Source: Yanghanlia caeni
Lineage (GTDB): Bacteria; Pseudomonadota; Gammaproteobacteria; Burkholderiales; Burkholderiaceae_B
Reading direction: 5' to 3'
NCBI GenBank assembly: GCA_030733815.1
Contig: JAUZQE010000015.1
Span: 21,073 to 85,072 of the forward strand
DNA: 64,000 nt
Below, piece by piece: positions 51,401-59,864 of this stretch (within the stretch, counting starts at the first letter, position 1; each line of letters opens with the position of its first letter). A program made the position numbers and the translations under genes. Below the pieces are notes generated by a model, which saw nothing but the letters and a program-made list of their open reading frames with translations, made no database searches and was not told the origin of the DNA.

Positions 51401-51901
51401 TTTGCCGGTGTGCTTACCGAAATGCGCCCGCGCATGACGCGCCGTGGCCGCATGCTGTTTGCGCTGCTCGACGACGGGTCGGCTCAGGTTGAAGTGGCGA
51501 TATTCAACGAACTGTACGAGCAACACCGTGCGCGGCTGCGTGAAGACCAGCTGCTCATCGTGCAGGGCAAGGTTTCGCACGACGATTTCTCGGGCGGGCT
51601 GCGGGTGACCGCCGACGTCCTGTACGACCTGCAGCTGGCGCGCGAATCGCGGGCGAACAGCCTGCGCATCATTCTGAACGGCAATGCCGATGCGCAGCGG
51701 CTGCGACAGCTGCTCAACCCGTACCGTGCCGATCCCGAGAACGGATTGGCCGGGGTGCCGGTCGAGATCCAGCTCGAGCGCGACGATTACCGCTGCGTGG
51801 TGAGGCTGGGCGAAGACTGGAGGGTGCGCATGTCCGACACGCTGCTCGAGCAGCTCGCAGAATGGGTCACGCCCGACTCGCTGGAGATCATGTACGCATG
51901 A
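48410..51901 (+). CDS. dnaE: DNA polymerase III alpha subunit
   Basis: A 1163-residue replicative polymerase. The N-terminal PHP domain opens with HLRVHSEFSVVDGIARIPAL. The polymerase active site has PDFDIDFCQDNRERVIDYV near residue 403 with the catalytic aspartates, plus GPGRGSGAGSLVAYSLGITD just before. KKKPEEMAKHREIFEKGA, the helix-hairpin-helix region and an OB-fold after 985 complete it. Length is standard. ATG 48410 (MNQEPATPAFVHL) is preferred. ATG 48401 and GTG 48380 are alternatives. Its stop overlaps the first glycosyltransferase gene (ATGA), so LPS genes are coupled to it. Confidence 0.97.
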   Translation: MNQEPATPAFVHLRVHSEFSVVDGIARIPALVSKAVEFGQPALALTDLCNLFGFVKFYRAAQGKGVKPIAGADVWLENEVDRDKPQRLLLLARNHAGYLALCELLSRAWLDNQYRGRAEIRREWLADHQGLIVLSGGRHGDVGQLLEAGREEEAAARAAEWAGRYGDDYFIELQRCGAEGDEAYVQAALRLAARLDIPVVATHPIQFVMPDDFQAHEARVCIAEGEQLGNARRRRRFTEQQYMLSSQEMVQRFADVPSAIANTVEIARRCNLVLELGRPRLPDFPTPEGVTLSDYLVQLSEEGLERRMRQLYPDEAERAAQYPAYRERLQWECSIIIKMGFPGYFLIVADFINWGKQNGVPVGPGRGSGAGSLVAYSLGITDLDPIRYDLLFERFLNPERVSMPDFDIDFCQDNRERVIDYVKQKYGKDAVSQIATFGTLGAKAVVRDVGRVLEMPYSLCDGLSKLIPFSPMDPWTLDRTLKDEPAFRERYEQEEEVRALVDLAKPLEGLTRNIGMHAGGVLIAPGKLTDFCPLYCQPGADSNVVSQYDKDDVEAVGLVKFDFLGLRNLTILDWAVRYVQRFNPDKRDFDLMSLSLDDANAYKLLCEGNTTAVFQLESRGMKELLKSLKPSTFEDVIAMLALYRPGPLESGMVVDFVNRKHGRAPVDYFHPDLEPVLKSTYGVIVYQEQVMLISQIIGGYTLGGADLLRRAMGKKKPEEMAKHREIFEKGAVEKGYDAKLAVKLFDLMEKFAGYGFNKSHSAAYALIAYQTAWLKHYHPAEFLAATLSSDMDDTDKVQIFWKDAVANGVTVLPPDINASAYRFEPVEDECTARGEPPRSIRYGLGAVKGTGQAAVEEIIRAREAGGPFVSLFDFCKRVDRSTVNRRTIEALIRAGAFDTLSENRAALLATVGQAIEAAEQAERNANQISLFADDAGDIVELELERVAPWDLQTRLREEKTALGFYFSGHLFDAWRDEVRRFAPTPLARLQPSRSQQWFAGVLTEMRPRMTRRGRMLFALLDDGSAQVEVAIFNELYEQHRARLREDQLLIVQGKVSHDDFSGGLRVTADVLYDLQLARESRANSLRIILNGNADAQRLRQLLNPYRADPENGLAGVPVEIQLERDDYRCVVRLGEDWRVRMSDTLLEQLAEWVTPDSLEIMYA

Positions 51902-53016
51902 GCACGGGCGCCGAGTTCACTCCCCTGCGCATCCTTCATTCCGAAGCGGCCACCGGCTGGGGCGGGCAGGAGCAGTACATTCATCGCATGATGCTCGCCA
52001 TGCGCGACCGCGGGCATCATCTCGAGGCGGTGTGCCAGCCGCACGCTAGGCTTGCGGAACGCCTGCGCCAGGAAGGATTCACCGTGCATACCCTGCTGAT
52101 GGACGGCTTCGTGAACTACACGCGCGGCGTGCCGCGAATCCGGCGCATTCTGCGGGAAGGACGCTTCGACGTTCTGAACACGCACAGCCGGCGCGACACC
52201 ATGCTGGCGGGTGTGGCCGGCCGTCTCGCGGGAACGCCGCTCATTGTGCGTACCCGCCACCTGGCGAACAAGCCGGGCTCGCTGCTTTCGTACACGATCG
52301 TGCCGCATCGCGTCACCACTGCCAGCGATTTCGTGCGCCAGGGGCTGATCGAGCGCGGCGTGCCGGAAGGTCACGTCGCCACCGTCTACCCGGCGGTGGA
52401 GCTTCCCCCGCTCACCGGCAGTTCGACCCTGCGCAAGGAACTCAAACTGGCGCCCAACGATATCGTGGTGGGATGCGTGGCGGTCATGCGCGCGCTCAAG
52501 GGTCACCGTGAACTCATCGATGCCATGGCACCGCTCATCGCGCAACGGCCCAATCTGCATCTGGTGCTGGTTGGCGGTGGCTCGCCGCTTTTTGAAGAGA
52601 TCCAGGCGTATGTCGCGGCCCGTGGCATGAGCAAACGGGTGCACTTGCTGGGCATGCGCAACGACGTACCGAATCTTCTGGAAGGCTTCGACATTTTCGC
52701 TCTGGCCACCCGCAAAGAGGCTTCGGGTACGGTGTTCGTTGAAGCCGGCGCGGCCGGTTTGCCCGTTGTGGGCACGCGCGTCGACGGTGTGCCCGAGATG
52801 ATGAAGGAGGGCGTCAGTGGCATACTTGTGCCGCTGGACGACATTCCGGCACTGACCGAGGCGATTGGCAGGCTGGTGGAAGACCCCGAGCTGCGCCGTC
52901 GCATGGGGCAGGCCGGGCTGGAATTCTGCCGCCATTCAGGGCATTTCAGTCTGCAGGCCATGGTGCAGCGTATCGAGTCGGCCTATCTGCGCTGGTTGGG
53001 GGAACTGAAAAAATGA
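51898..53016 (+). CDS. Glycosyltransferase family 4, probable LPS core enzyme
   Basis: A 372-residue GT-B glycosyltransferase. The N-terminal acceptor domain begins ILHSEAATGWGGQEQYIHRM. The donor domain carries GCVAVMRALKGHRELIDAMA and the ExxxxxxxE-type site in ATRKEASGTVFVEAGAAGLP near residues 275-295. It probably adds a hexose or hexosamine to the LPS core at the cytoplasmic face. It overlaps dnaE by four bases and the following deacetylase by four bases. Donor sugar is not predictable by eye. Confidence 0.9.
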   Translation: MSTGAEFTPLRILHSEAATGWGGQEQYIHRMMLAMRDRGHHLEAVCQPHARLAERLRQEGFTVHTLLMDGFVNYTRGVPRIRRILREGRFDVLNTHSRRDTMLAGVAGRLAGTPLIVRTRHLANKPGSLLSYTIVPHRVTTASDFVRQGLIERGVPEGHVATVYPAVELPPLTGSSTLRKELKLAPNDIVVGCVAVMRALKGHRELIDAMAPLIAQRPNLHLVLVGGGSPLFEEIQAYVAARGMSKRVHLLGMRNDVPNLLEGFDIFALATRKEASGTVFVEAGAAGLPVVGTRVDGVPEMMKEGVSGILVPLDDIPALTEAIGRLVEDPELRRRMGQAGLEFCRHSGHFSLQAMVQRIESAYLRWLGELKK

Positions 53017-53855
53017 CGCAGGCCCATAACGTACCGGTTCTGATGTACCACCATGTCTCGCCGGTCGAAGGCATGATCACCGTGTCCACGGCCAACTTCG
53101 AGCATCAGTTGCAGTGGCTGCGCAATCGCGGCTACCGGTCACTGACATGCGACGAATTTGCAGGTCATCTGGAAGGTCGGCCGGTGCCGCCCAAATCGGT
53201 GCTCATCACCTTCGACGACGGCTATCTCGACAACTGGGTGTACGCCTACCCGCTCATGAAGCGCTATGGTTTCAACGGCGTCATCTTTCTGGTTACGTCC
53301 TGGATCGGCGACGGCCCCGTGCGCCCCTTTCTGGGGCACGATGCATTGCCCGAAACACCGTCACATCGCGAATGCGAAGATCGCATCGGGCAGGGGCGTG
53401 CCGACGAGGTGATGTTGCGCTGGAGCGAGATCGAAGCCATGCGTGCCGACGGCGTGTTCGAGTTCCACAGCCATACTCATACGCACACGCGTTGGGACTT
53501 GGGCCCGCACAAGGCCCAAAAGAACGCACACATGGTAGAAGAGCTCGCCCAGTCGCGCGCGACACTGCAGGAACGGCTGGGCTGCGTGTCGGCACACTTT
53601 TGCTGGCCGCAGGGGTACTTCGACGACGACTATGTGCGCCTGGCACAGGAAGCCGGTTTCCGCTATCTGTACACCACTCAGGCGTTCGGGCAGAACCGCG
53701 CCGGCACCGATCCCGCGCACATTTACCGTTTTGCAGTACGCAATACCACCGGGCAATCCGTGGGACGGCGCATCCGGGTGGGGGCGCACCCGGTCATTGG
53801 TCCGATCTTCAACCGCTTCAAGCTCTGGAAGCGAGGCCGGAGGAAGCGGGCGTGA
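53013..53855 (+). CDS. Polysaccharide deacetylase (NodB-fold), LPS core cluster
   Basis: A 280-residue carbohydrate esterase 4 type protein. The NodB motif 1 is LITFDDGYLD near residues 64-73, and motif 2 is FHSHTHTHTRWD near 150. Further motifs appear in CWPQGYFDDDYVRLA. No signal peptide is seen, which suggests a cytoplasmic enzyme acting on a lipid-linked N-acetylhexosamine during core assembly. It is coupled on both sides by overlaps to glycosyltransferases. The likely outcome is a free amino sugar such as glucosamine in the core. This is inference from context. Confidence 0.88.
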   Translation: MTQAHNVPVLMYHHVSPVEGMITVSTANFEHQLQWLRNRGYRSLTCDEFAGHLEGRPVPPKSVLITFDDGYLDNWVYAYPLMKRYGFNGVIFLVTSWIGDGPVRPFLGHDALPETPSHRECEDRIGQGRADEVMLRWSEIEAMRADGVFEFHSHTHTHTRWDLGPHKAQKNAHMVEELAQSRATLQERLGCVSAHFCWPQGYFDDDYVRLAQEAGFRYLYTTQAFGQNRAGTDPAHIYRFAVRNTTGQSVGRRIRVGAHPVIGPIFNRFKLWKRGRRKRA

Positions 53856-54667
53856 GCGCCGGGGCTACACGGGAGCGTGCGACGCTTTCCGTGATTCTCA
53901 TCACGAAGAACGAAGCACACAATATTGACGAATGCCTGGAATCGGTCGCTTTCGCCGACGAGATCGTGGTGGTCGACTCGGGCAGCACCGATGCCACCCG
54001 CGAACTCGCGGCTGCACGCGGCGCCCGGGTGGTGCGCACTGACGACTGGCCGGGCTTTGGTCCTCAGAAGAATCGCGCCCTCGACCTCGCCGGCTGCGAT
54101 TGGGTGCTTTCGATCGATGCCGACGAACGCGTCACGCCCGAGCTCGCAGCGGAAATCCGAACGGTTCTGGAAGCTGACGTTGCCGCGCGCACGTCGTCTT
54201 CCGTGGGGGGCGCGTCGCATTCAGCCTACCGCATTGCACGCCTTTCGAATTTCGGCGGAAGATGGATTCGTCACAGTGGCTGGTGGCCCGACCACGTATT
54301 GCGGCTGTTTCGTCGTGGTACGGCGCGTTTCAAAGATGTGCCCGTGCACGAAAGCGTGATCACCGATGAGCCGGTGGGAACGCTGAACGGGCACTTCCTG
54401 CATTACCCGTATGCGAGCCTCGAGCACTACATCGCCAAGATCAATCACTATTCGTCGGAAGCGGCAGCGATGATGCACGCCCGTGGCAAGCGCACCACGG
54501 TGCTGGGTGCGTGGGGCCACGCTGTATGGACCTTCGTGCGTATCTACTTGTTGCGTAAAGGATTCCTCGATGGTCGCGAAGGCTTCATTCTGGCCATGAT
54601 GGGCGCTGCGGGCAGTTTTTTTCGCTACACTAAGTTGCTTTTCCTAAACCGACGGCAACAGAAGTAG
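53852..54667 (+). CDS. Glycosyltransferase family 2 (WaaE/KdtX-like)
   Basis: A 271-residue GT-A enzyme. It starts at GTG 53852, overlapping the deacetylase stop. SVILITKNEAHNIDECLESV and EIVVVDSGSTDAT form the nucleotide-sugar site, and LSIDADERVTPEL near residue 87 holds the metal-binding DxD. DHVLRLFRRG and HYIAKINHYSSEAA match the WaaE/KdtX group, which adds glucose to inner-core heptose. A C-terminal hydrophobic or basic segment may tether it to the membrane. The next gene starts 32 bases on, after a small hairpin. Confidence 0.9.
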   Translation: MSAGATRERATLSVILITKNEAHNIDECLESVAFADEIVVVDSGSTDATRELAAARGARVVRTDDWPGFGPQKNRALDLAGCDWVLSIDADERVTPELAAEIRTVLEADVAARTSSSVGGASHSAYRIARLSNFGGRWIRHSGWWPDHVLRLFRRGTARFKDVPVHESVITDEPVGTLNGHFLHYPYASLEHYIAKINHYSSEAAAMMHARGKRTTVLGAWGHAVWTFVRIYLLRKGFLDGREGFILAMMGAAGSFFRYTKLLFLNRRQQK

Positions 54668-54674
54668 TAACGCG

Positions 54675-54689
54675 GCCCGCCTTGCGGGC
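54675..54689 (+). other. Small GC hairpin between two LPS glycosyltransferase genes
   Basis: GCCCGC-CTT-GCGGGC forms a perfect 6-bp stem with a 3-base loop. It lies between the stop of the GT2 gene and the ribosome site of the next GT4 gene. No T-run follows. It may protect an mRNA end or partly attenuate the second half of the operon. Confidence 0.35.
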
Positions 54690-54699
54690 ATGCAGGGCG

Positions 54700-55836
54700 A
54701 TGAAACTCCTCATTACAGACATACACCATGGCAACGGCGGCGGCCATGTTACTTACATCCTGAGTCTCATCCAGGGTCTGCGAAGCGAATACGACATCAC
54801 GCTGGCGGTACCTCCCACCGGTCGGCTGTTCCAGCGTGCGTCCGAAATTCCGGGCATACGCGTGCTTCCCGGGCTGTATACCTCGCGCCTTCCGGCCATG
54901 GTGCGCGAGGTGCGCGCGCTGCGCGCCTTTCTCGAAGCGGAGCGCTTCGACATCGTGCACGTGAACGGCGGGGCCGATCACCGCCATGTCATGCTGGCGA
55001 CCCTTGGCATGAAGCCACGCCCCGGAATCGTCTGGACAAAGCACAACACCAATCCCGTGAACAGCGTGGGCCATCGGCTGCGCGCGCGGCTGGGCACGCA
55101 TGCGTCGATTGCCGTGAGCGACTACGTCGCCGATATCCTGCAAACGTCGGCATACCGGCGCCGACCCATACGCGTGGTGCGCAACGGCATTGACGTCCAG
55201 ACGCTCACGCCGGTCACGCCGGCCGAAAAGGCGGTGTACCGTGATGCACTGTTCGGCCCGTTGCCGCCCGATACTTTGGTTTTGGGCAGCATCGGGGGCA
55301 CCGACCACAACAAGGGCTGGCATCTGCTGGTTCAGGCTGCCGGCCGCCTGCCGGAATCACTGCGGGCACGGTTGCGACTGGTTATCGCGGGCGATCCGCC
55401 GTCGCCCGAGCTGCTGACGCTTGTCGAGCGCGCCGGCATGGCGCCTTTCGTGCGGTTTCCCGGGCTGGTGTCCGACGTGCGTACGGTGCTGGGAGCCTGC
55501 GACGTCGGCTTCGTACTGTCGTTTCGCGAGGCGGCTTCGTATGCAAGCTGCGAAACCATGGCAATGGGTATTCCGGCACTCGTCTCCGACGCGGGGGGGC
55601 TGCCCGAGAACGTGCGTGAAGGCATCGACGGCTGGGTGGTGCCGGTCGCCGATATCGACATGCTCGAAGAGGTGCTTCACCAGATGCTCGAGCAGCCCGA
55701 GATTCTGCGCAAGATGGGTGAAATGGCGCGTTCGCGTGTCGCGACGGCATTCTCGGTTGCGCAGTTCATTCACGACACGAAAGAGGTCTATCAGAACGCA
55801 CTGCTTCTCGCCCGGGGCAGCCCGGCACCCATATAA
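54700..55836 (+). CDS. Glycosyltransferase family 4, LPS core cluster
   Basis: A 378-residue GT-B enzyme. The N-terminus MKLLITDIHHGNGGGHVTYI contains the glycine-rich acceptor loop. RFDIVHVNGGADHRHVM and VVRNGIDVQTL are typical, and the donor-site EX7E region is near SFREAASYASCETMAMGIPA. ATG 54700 follows AGGGCG and fits the family better than an upstream start at 54682. It opens the second GT/deacetylase/GT triplet. It may be a heptosyl- or hexosaminyltransferase. Confidence 0.9.
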   Translation: MKLLITDIHHGNGGGHVTYILSLIQGLRSEYDITLAVPPTGRLFQRASEIPGIRVLPGLYTSRLPAMVREVRALRAFLEAERFDIVHVNGGADHRHVMLATLGMKPRPGIVWTKHNTNPVNSVGHRLRARLGTHASIAVSDYVADILQTSAYRRRPIRVVRNGIDVQTLTPVTPAEKAVYRDALFGPLPPDTLVLGSIGGTDHNKGWHLLVQAAGRLPESLRARLRLVIAGDPPSPELLTLVERAGMAPFVRFPGLVSDVRTVLGACDVGFVLSFREAASYASCETMAMGIPALVSDAGGLPENVREGIDGWVVPVADIDMLEEVLHQMLEQPEILRKMGEMARSRVATAFSVAQFIHDTKEVYQNALLLARGSPAPI

Positions 55837-55843
55837 TCGGCAC

Positions 55844-56566
55844 ATGGTTCCCATACTCATGTACCACCAGATTGGCGAGCCCGCGCGGCGCGGTGCGCCA
55901 TATCGCAGCCTGACCGTACATCCGGCGGCATTCAGCCGTCAAATGAACTGGCTGCGCCGGCTCGGGTACAAGGGGCTGTCCATGCGCGAGCTCCTTCCCT
56001 ATGTGCGAGGCGAAAAGCACGGCAAAGTCGTCGGCATCACTTTCGACGACGGCTATCGCAACGTGTATCGCAATGCCCTGCCGGTGTTGCGCCACAACGG
56101 CTTTACCGCCACCAATTACTTCGTGGTGCAGCAGCTGGGTGGCGGCAACGTGTGGGATTACGAAAAAGGCATCGCGCACTCCGATCTCATGTCGCCCGAC
56201 GAGATGCGCGACTGGGCCAGGCAGGGTATGGAAGTCGGTTCGCACACGCTCACCCATCCGCATCTGCCCGAGCTTTCGCCTGACGACGCCCGGGAAGAAG
56301 TTCTGGGCTCAAAGCAGCAGCTCGAGGCGTTGGTGGGCGAACCGGTCACGGCGTTCTGTTACCCCTACGGCCACGAGACGCCCGCGCTGCGCATACTGAC
56401 GCGCGATGCCGGTTACACCAACGCCACCACCACGGCACGAGGCCTTGCGCGTCCCGATGACGACCTCTTCGGCCTGCCCCGGGTGATCGTGGCGCGCTCA
56501 ACCCATTTGCTCCGTTTCCTCCAGAAGTGCCTTACACAGCTGGAAGAACGGCGCCGTAGCGTCTGA
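55844..56566 (+). CDS. Second polysaccharide deacetylase, LPS core cluster
   Basis: A 240-residue NodB-fold protein. Motif 1 is GITFDDGYRN near residues 61-70, and motif 2 is VGSHTLTHPHLPEL near 126. YPYGHETPALRIL follows. The catalytic residues look intact. Like its partner at 53013-53855, it lacks a signal peptide. The two share the MYHQ/MYHH opening but differ through the middle, so this is an old paralogue pair rather than a recent copy. It begins 7 bases after the preceding gene. Confidence 0.88.
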   Translation: MVPILMYHQIGEPARRGAPYRSLTVHPAAFSRQMNWLRRLGYKGLSMRELLPYVRGEKHGKVVGITFDDGYRNVYRNALPVLRHNGFTATNYFVVQQLGGGNVWDYEKGIAHSDLMSPDEMRDWARQGMEVGSHTLTHPHLPELSPDDAREEVLGSKQQLEALVGEPVTAFCYPYGHETPALRILTRDAGYTNATTTARGLARPDDDLFGLPRVIVARSTHLLRFLQKCLTQLEERRRSV

Positions 56567-56578
56567 GCCCGCCGCGCT

Positions 56579-57748
56579 ATGGCCACGCTTGACCCTGCGC
56601 GCCGCCTTCGCATTGCCTTCGTTGTCGATCGCTTCGGTAACCGCTATGGTGGTGCGGAGGCCTACGGCGTCGAGCTGATGCGCGAACTCGCCGCCCGCCA
56701 CGACATTACGGTGTTCGCACGCGAATACGATCCTGCCTGCGATCTCAAGTTGCCCTTCGTGAAGATTGCACTTCCAAGGGGGTTGCCCAGCTGGTTGCGG
56801 GTGCTGTGGTTTGCGATACGCGTGCGCCGTGCGACCCGCGACCGCTTCGACATCGTGCACTCTCACACCAACGGGTTCTGCGGCGACATCGAGGTCGTGC
56901 ATGTTACTCCGGTGCGTTACAACTGGCGCGTGCGGTGGCGCCCGCTGCTCAAGCACATCACGTCATGGGTCAGCCCCCGGGTACAAACCTACCTGCGCCT
57001 GGAAAACGCCCGTTTGCGGCCCCGGCGTGGTCACTACGTGGTGGGCGTCTCGGGTCTGATCGCCGAGCAGCTATACGAGGCCTACGGCCGAGAACGCGAG
57101 TTTCCGGTCATTCCCCCGGGCGTTCAGCGGCCGTTGCCGTCAGATGGCGCCCGCCGTATCGAGGTGCGCGCACGTTTCCAGTACGCCGCTGATGACTGGG
57201 TATGTCTGCTGGTGGCGCGCAATCCGCTGCGCAAGGGCCTGCCCACCGTGCTCAAGGCGCTGGCCGGGCTGCCTGCCCGCTACAAGCTGCTGGTGGTCGG
57301 CGCCAATGCCGCCGCACGGGATTACGTGCAGAAATGTCCGGAACGTGCCGAGCTCGAAGGTCGGGTGAACCTGGTCGATGAAACGTCCGATGTCGGCCCG
57401 TACTATCTTGCCGCCGATGTCTATGTACACCCCACGCTCAACGACAGCTTCGGCATGGCACCCCTGGAAGCCATGTCGTACGACCTGCCGGTGGTGTTGA
57501 GCCCGGCGCCATGGTGCGGCTTTGCGCAGTACGTGCAGCCCAATACCGAGGCGCTGGTGATTTCGCACCCGGAAGCGCACGATGAGCTCGGCGCGGCGAT
57601 CGAACGCATTGCGACGCGTCCGCAACTAGCCGAAACCCTGCGCGCCGGTGGCAGCAACGTGGTCGATCGCCATAGCTGGCCGGAAGTGGCCCGGCGCTAC
57701 GAAGCTCTTTACGCCGAAAGTCTTGCTCAGCGGGCCATTGCACCTTAA
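56579..57748 (+). CDS. Glycosyltransferase family 4, LPS core cluster
   Basis: A 389-residue GT-B enzyme. [20 protein letters not shown] near residue 10 is the acceptor-side loop. [12 protein letters not shown] and [19 protein letters not shown] lead to the donor site near [21 protein letters not shown] (two glutamate-type positions). This group includes WaaG-like hexosyltransferases. It ends the rightward run of LPS genes that begins at dnaE. Its last four bases overlap the convergent YkgJ gene. Confidence 0.9.
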   Translation: MATLDPARRLRIAFVVDRFGNRYGGAEAYGVELMRELAARHDITVFAREYDPACDLKLPFVKIALPRGLPSWLRVLWFAIRVRRATRDRFDIVHSHTNGFCGDIEVVHVTPVRYNWRVRWRPLLKHITSWVSPRVQTYLRLENARLRPRRGHYVVGVSGLIAEQLYEAYGREREFPVIPPGVQRPLPSDGARRIEVRARFQYAADDWVCLLVARNPLRKGLPTVLKALAGLPARYKLLVVGANAAARDYVQKCPERAELEGRVNLVDETSDVGPYYLAADVYVHPTLNDSFGMAPLEAMSYDLPVVLSPAPWCGFAQYVQPNTEALVISHPEAHDELGAAIERIATRPQLAETLRAGGSNVVDRHSWPEVARRYEALYAESLAQRAIAP

Positions 57749-58002
57749 CGGGGCGCGGTCGCTGACTCCAGATGGGTGAGCCAGGCAATCGCATGTGTGC
57801 GGTCGGGCCCGCACATCGCCGGTTCCGGCATGAGCGACGCGCATACGGCCGGGCGCGCCGGGTCGCCGAAAATCTTGCATCGTTCGTGTTCATCGAGCTG
57901 CACGCAGCGCACGCCGGCCGGTTTGCCCTGCGGCATTCCCGGTATGGGGCTGCTGATTGACGGCGCGATGCAGCAGGCACCACAACCCGGCCGGCAGTTC
58001 AT
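57745..58002 (-). CDS. YkgJ-family cysteine-cluster protein
   Basis: An 85-residue protein of the UPF0153/YkgJ family, thought to bind zinc or iron through cysteines. Cysteines sit in [14 protein letters not shown] (four in the first eleven residues), VRCVQL, RCKIFG, AVCASL and AMCGPD. That is eight in all, a very high fraction for 85 residues. Function is not established. It overlaps the ElyC-like gene by one base (TGATG) and the LPS glycosyltransferase tail to tail. Confidence 0.88.
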   Translation of the reverse strand: MNCRPGCGACCIAPSISSPIPGMPQGKPAGVRCVQLDEHERCKIFGDPARPAVCASLMPEPAMCGPDRTHAIAWLTHLESATAPR

Positions 58003-58766
58003 CAGAGCCAGCCCCGCAGCCAGTACACCAGCATGCCGACGTATTCCTTGACGATCGAGCGGCTGGCCGACAATACGTGGGCATTGGGCTGCCAGAACAG
58101 GAACGTGGTGTCTTCAGGCACGGTAATCTGCGGGGGGGAGCCGGCCGCTATGGCGTCGACCTGCTGCTTGCGGAACACGCCCATGGCCCGGGGCATGTGC
58201 AGCGCCGATGTAACGAGCAGAACGCGGTCAAGCTGCAGCTCCTTGAGCAGGCGGGCGGTGTAGACCGCGTTTTCGTAGGTGGTGAGGCTCTCGGATTCCT
58301 GGATGATGACTTCGCTGGGCACTCCCAGCTGACGCAGGTTGTTGGCCATGATCTGCGATTCACTGACGTTGCCGTCGAGCGCTGCGCCCGACACGACCAC
58401 ATGGGGCGCGCGGCCTGCATGGTAGAGCTCGGCCGCCGTGTCGACCCGCGAGATCGTGCGCTGACGGTCGTAGGGTTCGAACCAGTTCGCACGATTGCTG
58501 GCCGTGCTGCCCCCCAGAACCACGATGGCTTCGGCCACCGGCAGTTGATCGGGTGGCCGGTACGGGTAGCGCTGCTCCAGGTGGCCGCCGGCCCACAGGG
58601 TGGAGGCGGGCAGCGACCAGAACAGCACCCACGCCACCCCGGAAACGGTGATGAGCGCCCCCAGACGCGGCCGGCGCAGCATTGAGCACAGCACGCCCAG
58701 CACCAATAACGTAACGCCCAGGTTCAGCGGAATCACGAGATTGGTGAGGAAGGTCGATAACGCCAT
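58002..58766 (-). CDS. DUF218/ElyC-like envelope protein
   Basis: A 254-residue inner-membrane protein with two hydrophobic segments in its first 60 residues and a DUF218 domain after that ([49 protein letters not shown]). Relatives include ElyC and SanA. ElyC is linked to lipid-carrier use in envelope polysaccharide assembly. The frame is open upstream to 59036, but ATG 58766 ([17 protein letters not shown]) is the natural start. It sits 14 bases downstream of the heptosyltransferase gene and is coupled to the YkgJ gene. Confidence 0.87.
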   Translation of the reverse strand: MALSTFLTNLVIPLNLGVTLLVLGVLCSMLRRPRLGALITVSGVAWVLFWSLPASTLWAGGHLEQRYPYRPPDQLPVAEAIVVLGGSTASNRANWFEPYDRQRTISRVDTAAELYHAGRAPHVVVSGAALDGNVSESQIMANNLRQLGVPSEVIIQESESLTTYENAVYTARLLKELQLDRVLLVTSALHMPRAMGVFRKQQVDAIAAGSPPQITVPEDTTFLFWQPNAHVLSASRSIVKEYVGMLVYWLRGWL

Positions 58767-58780
58767 TCGGTCGGTGTCGG

Positions 58781-59746
58781 TCAGTATTCGAGTTGCAGCA
58801 TGGCGAGGGCGTGCTCTTCGACCTCGTCGATGTCGGGCCAGACCCTTGCAGAACCCAGGCATGTGGCGTGCGTTGACCACGGGCCGGTGCGTTCGCGCTG
58901 CGTGACACCGAACAGCGTGATCTGGCGGGCGTCGGCCGCAGCGGCCAGATGCGAGACACCGGAATCGTTGCAGATGACCAGCCCCGCCTGCTGGGTGAGT
59001 GTAGCAAAGGCGCCCAGCTTCATGGGGGGCAGGCACAGCGCCGACGGTGCGTTGGCGCGTGCCGCTTCAACTTCGGCTGGCGGCGGGCACATCACGACGG
59101 TGTGGCCGGACTGCTGCAGACGGCGCGTCAGCGCGTCGAAGTGGGGCCACACTTTTACGCGGCCCTTGTGCAGGCCCGTGGCGGTCGGGGCGATCAGCAC
59201 GAAGTCGCCTTCCGTGAGCCCGGCCTGTTCAAGGGTATAGCCGGCCTCGCTGCGATGCCGCTCGGTCAGCCGCAGTCCGAGCTGGCGTGGCGGCTTGGGT
59301 GGCGGCAGAGGGCACCCCCAGCGACGCAGCGCATGCAGGGTCAAGTGATACCACGATTCCACTGCGTGCAGATGGCCCCCCGGCTTGGGTACCGGCCAGC
59401 GCAGAATCAGGCTACGCCCGTCGTCGCGGTAACCCGCGCTGGGCACGCCGGCAAAATTGAACACCATGGCGCTGGAAAGCGAATCGGGCAACAGCAGGCC
59501 GCGTGGATGGGCGTGGGCCGCCTTCTTGCGAAAGGCGTGCACGGCAGCACGGTCTTCACGCCAGCGCCCGGTCATTTCGATGAAGCCGGCCAGTTCGTAA
59601 CCGGCCAGAAGATCGCGCGCCCAGGGGCGGGCACACGCGACCACGGGCAGGCCGGTGGCCAGAACGGCATCCAGGCTGGGAAGGCTCATGCAGACGTCGC
59701 CGATCCAGTTTGGCATGCGCAGGTAAATGGCGGAAACAGGATTCAT
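58781..59746 (-). CDS. Glycosyltransferase family 9, ADP-heptose:LPS heptosyltransferase type
   Basis: A 321-residue GT9 enzyme of the WaaC/WaaF/WaaQ group. RMPNWIGDVCMSLPSLDAV near residues 10-28 is the family opening. The donor-site block is ICNDSGVSHLAAAADARQIT near 256. It would transfer L-glycero-D-manno-heptose to the inner core. Whether it is heptosyltransferase I or II cannot be fixed without comparison; PNWIGD is closer to WaaF. It leads a leftward operon with the ElyC-like and YkgJ genes, divergent from msbA across 118 bases. Confidence 0.88.
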   Translation of the reverse strand: MNPVSAIYLRMPNWIGDVCMSLPSLDAVLATGLPVVACARPWARDLLAGYELAGFIEMTGRWREDRAAVHAFRKKAAHAHPRGLLLPDSLSSAMVFNFAGVPSAGYRDDGRSLILRWPVPKPGGHLHAVESWYHLTLHALRRWGCPLPPPKPPRQLGLRLTERHRSEAGYTLEQAGLTEGDFVLIAPTATGLHKGRVKVWPHFDALTRRLQQSGHTVVMCPPPAEVEAARANAPSALCLPPMKLGAFATLTQQAGLVICNDSGVSHLAAAADARQITLFGVTQRERTGPWSTHATCLGSARVWPDIDEVEEHALAMLQLEY

Positions 59747-59864
59747 AGGGCGACGGGATGTAACGACAGAAAAGGTAAGGGCTTGTACAGGCCGTGCGCG
59801 CAGGAGATGGGCGGGTAAAATGGCCGGGCTTGTTCAGCACACTAGTATATAAGCGAGTCCATAC

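Noticed and set aside
53013..56566. Recent duplication of the deacetylase gene
   Set aside because: The two proteins share only motifs and the MYHxx opening. The bulk has diverged, so this is an ancient pair.
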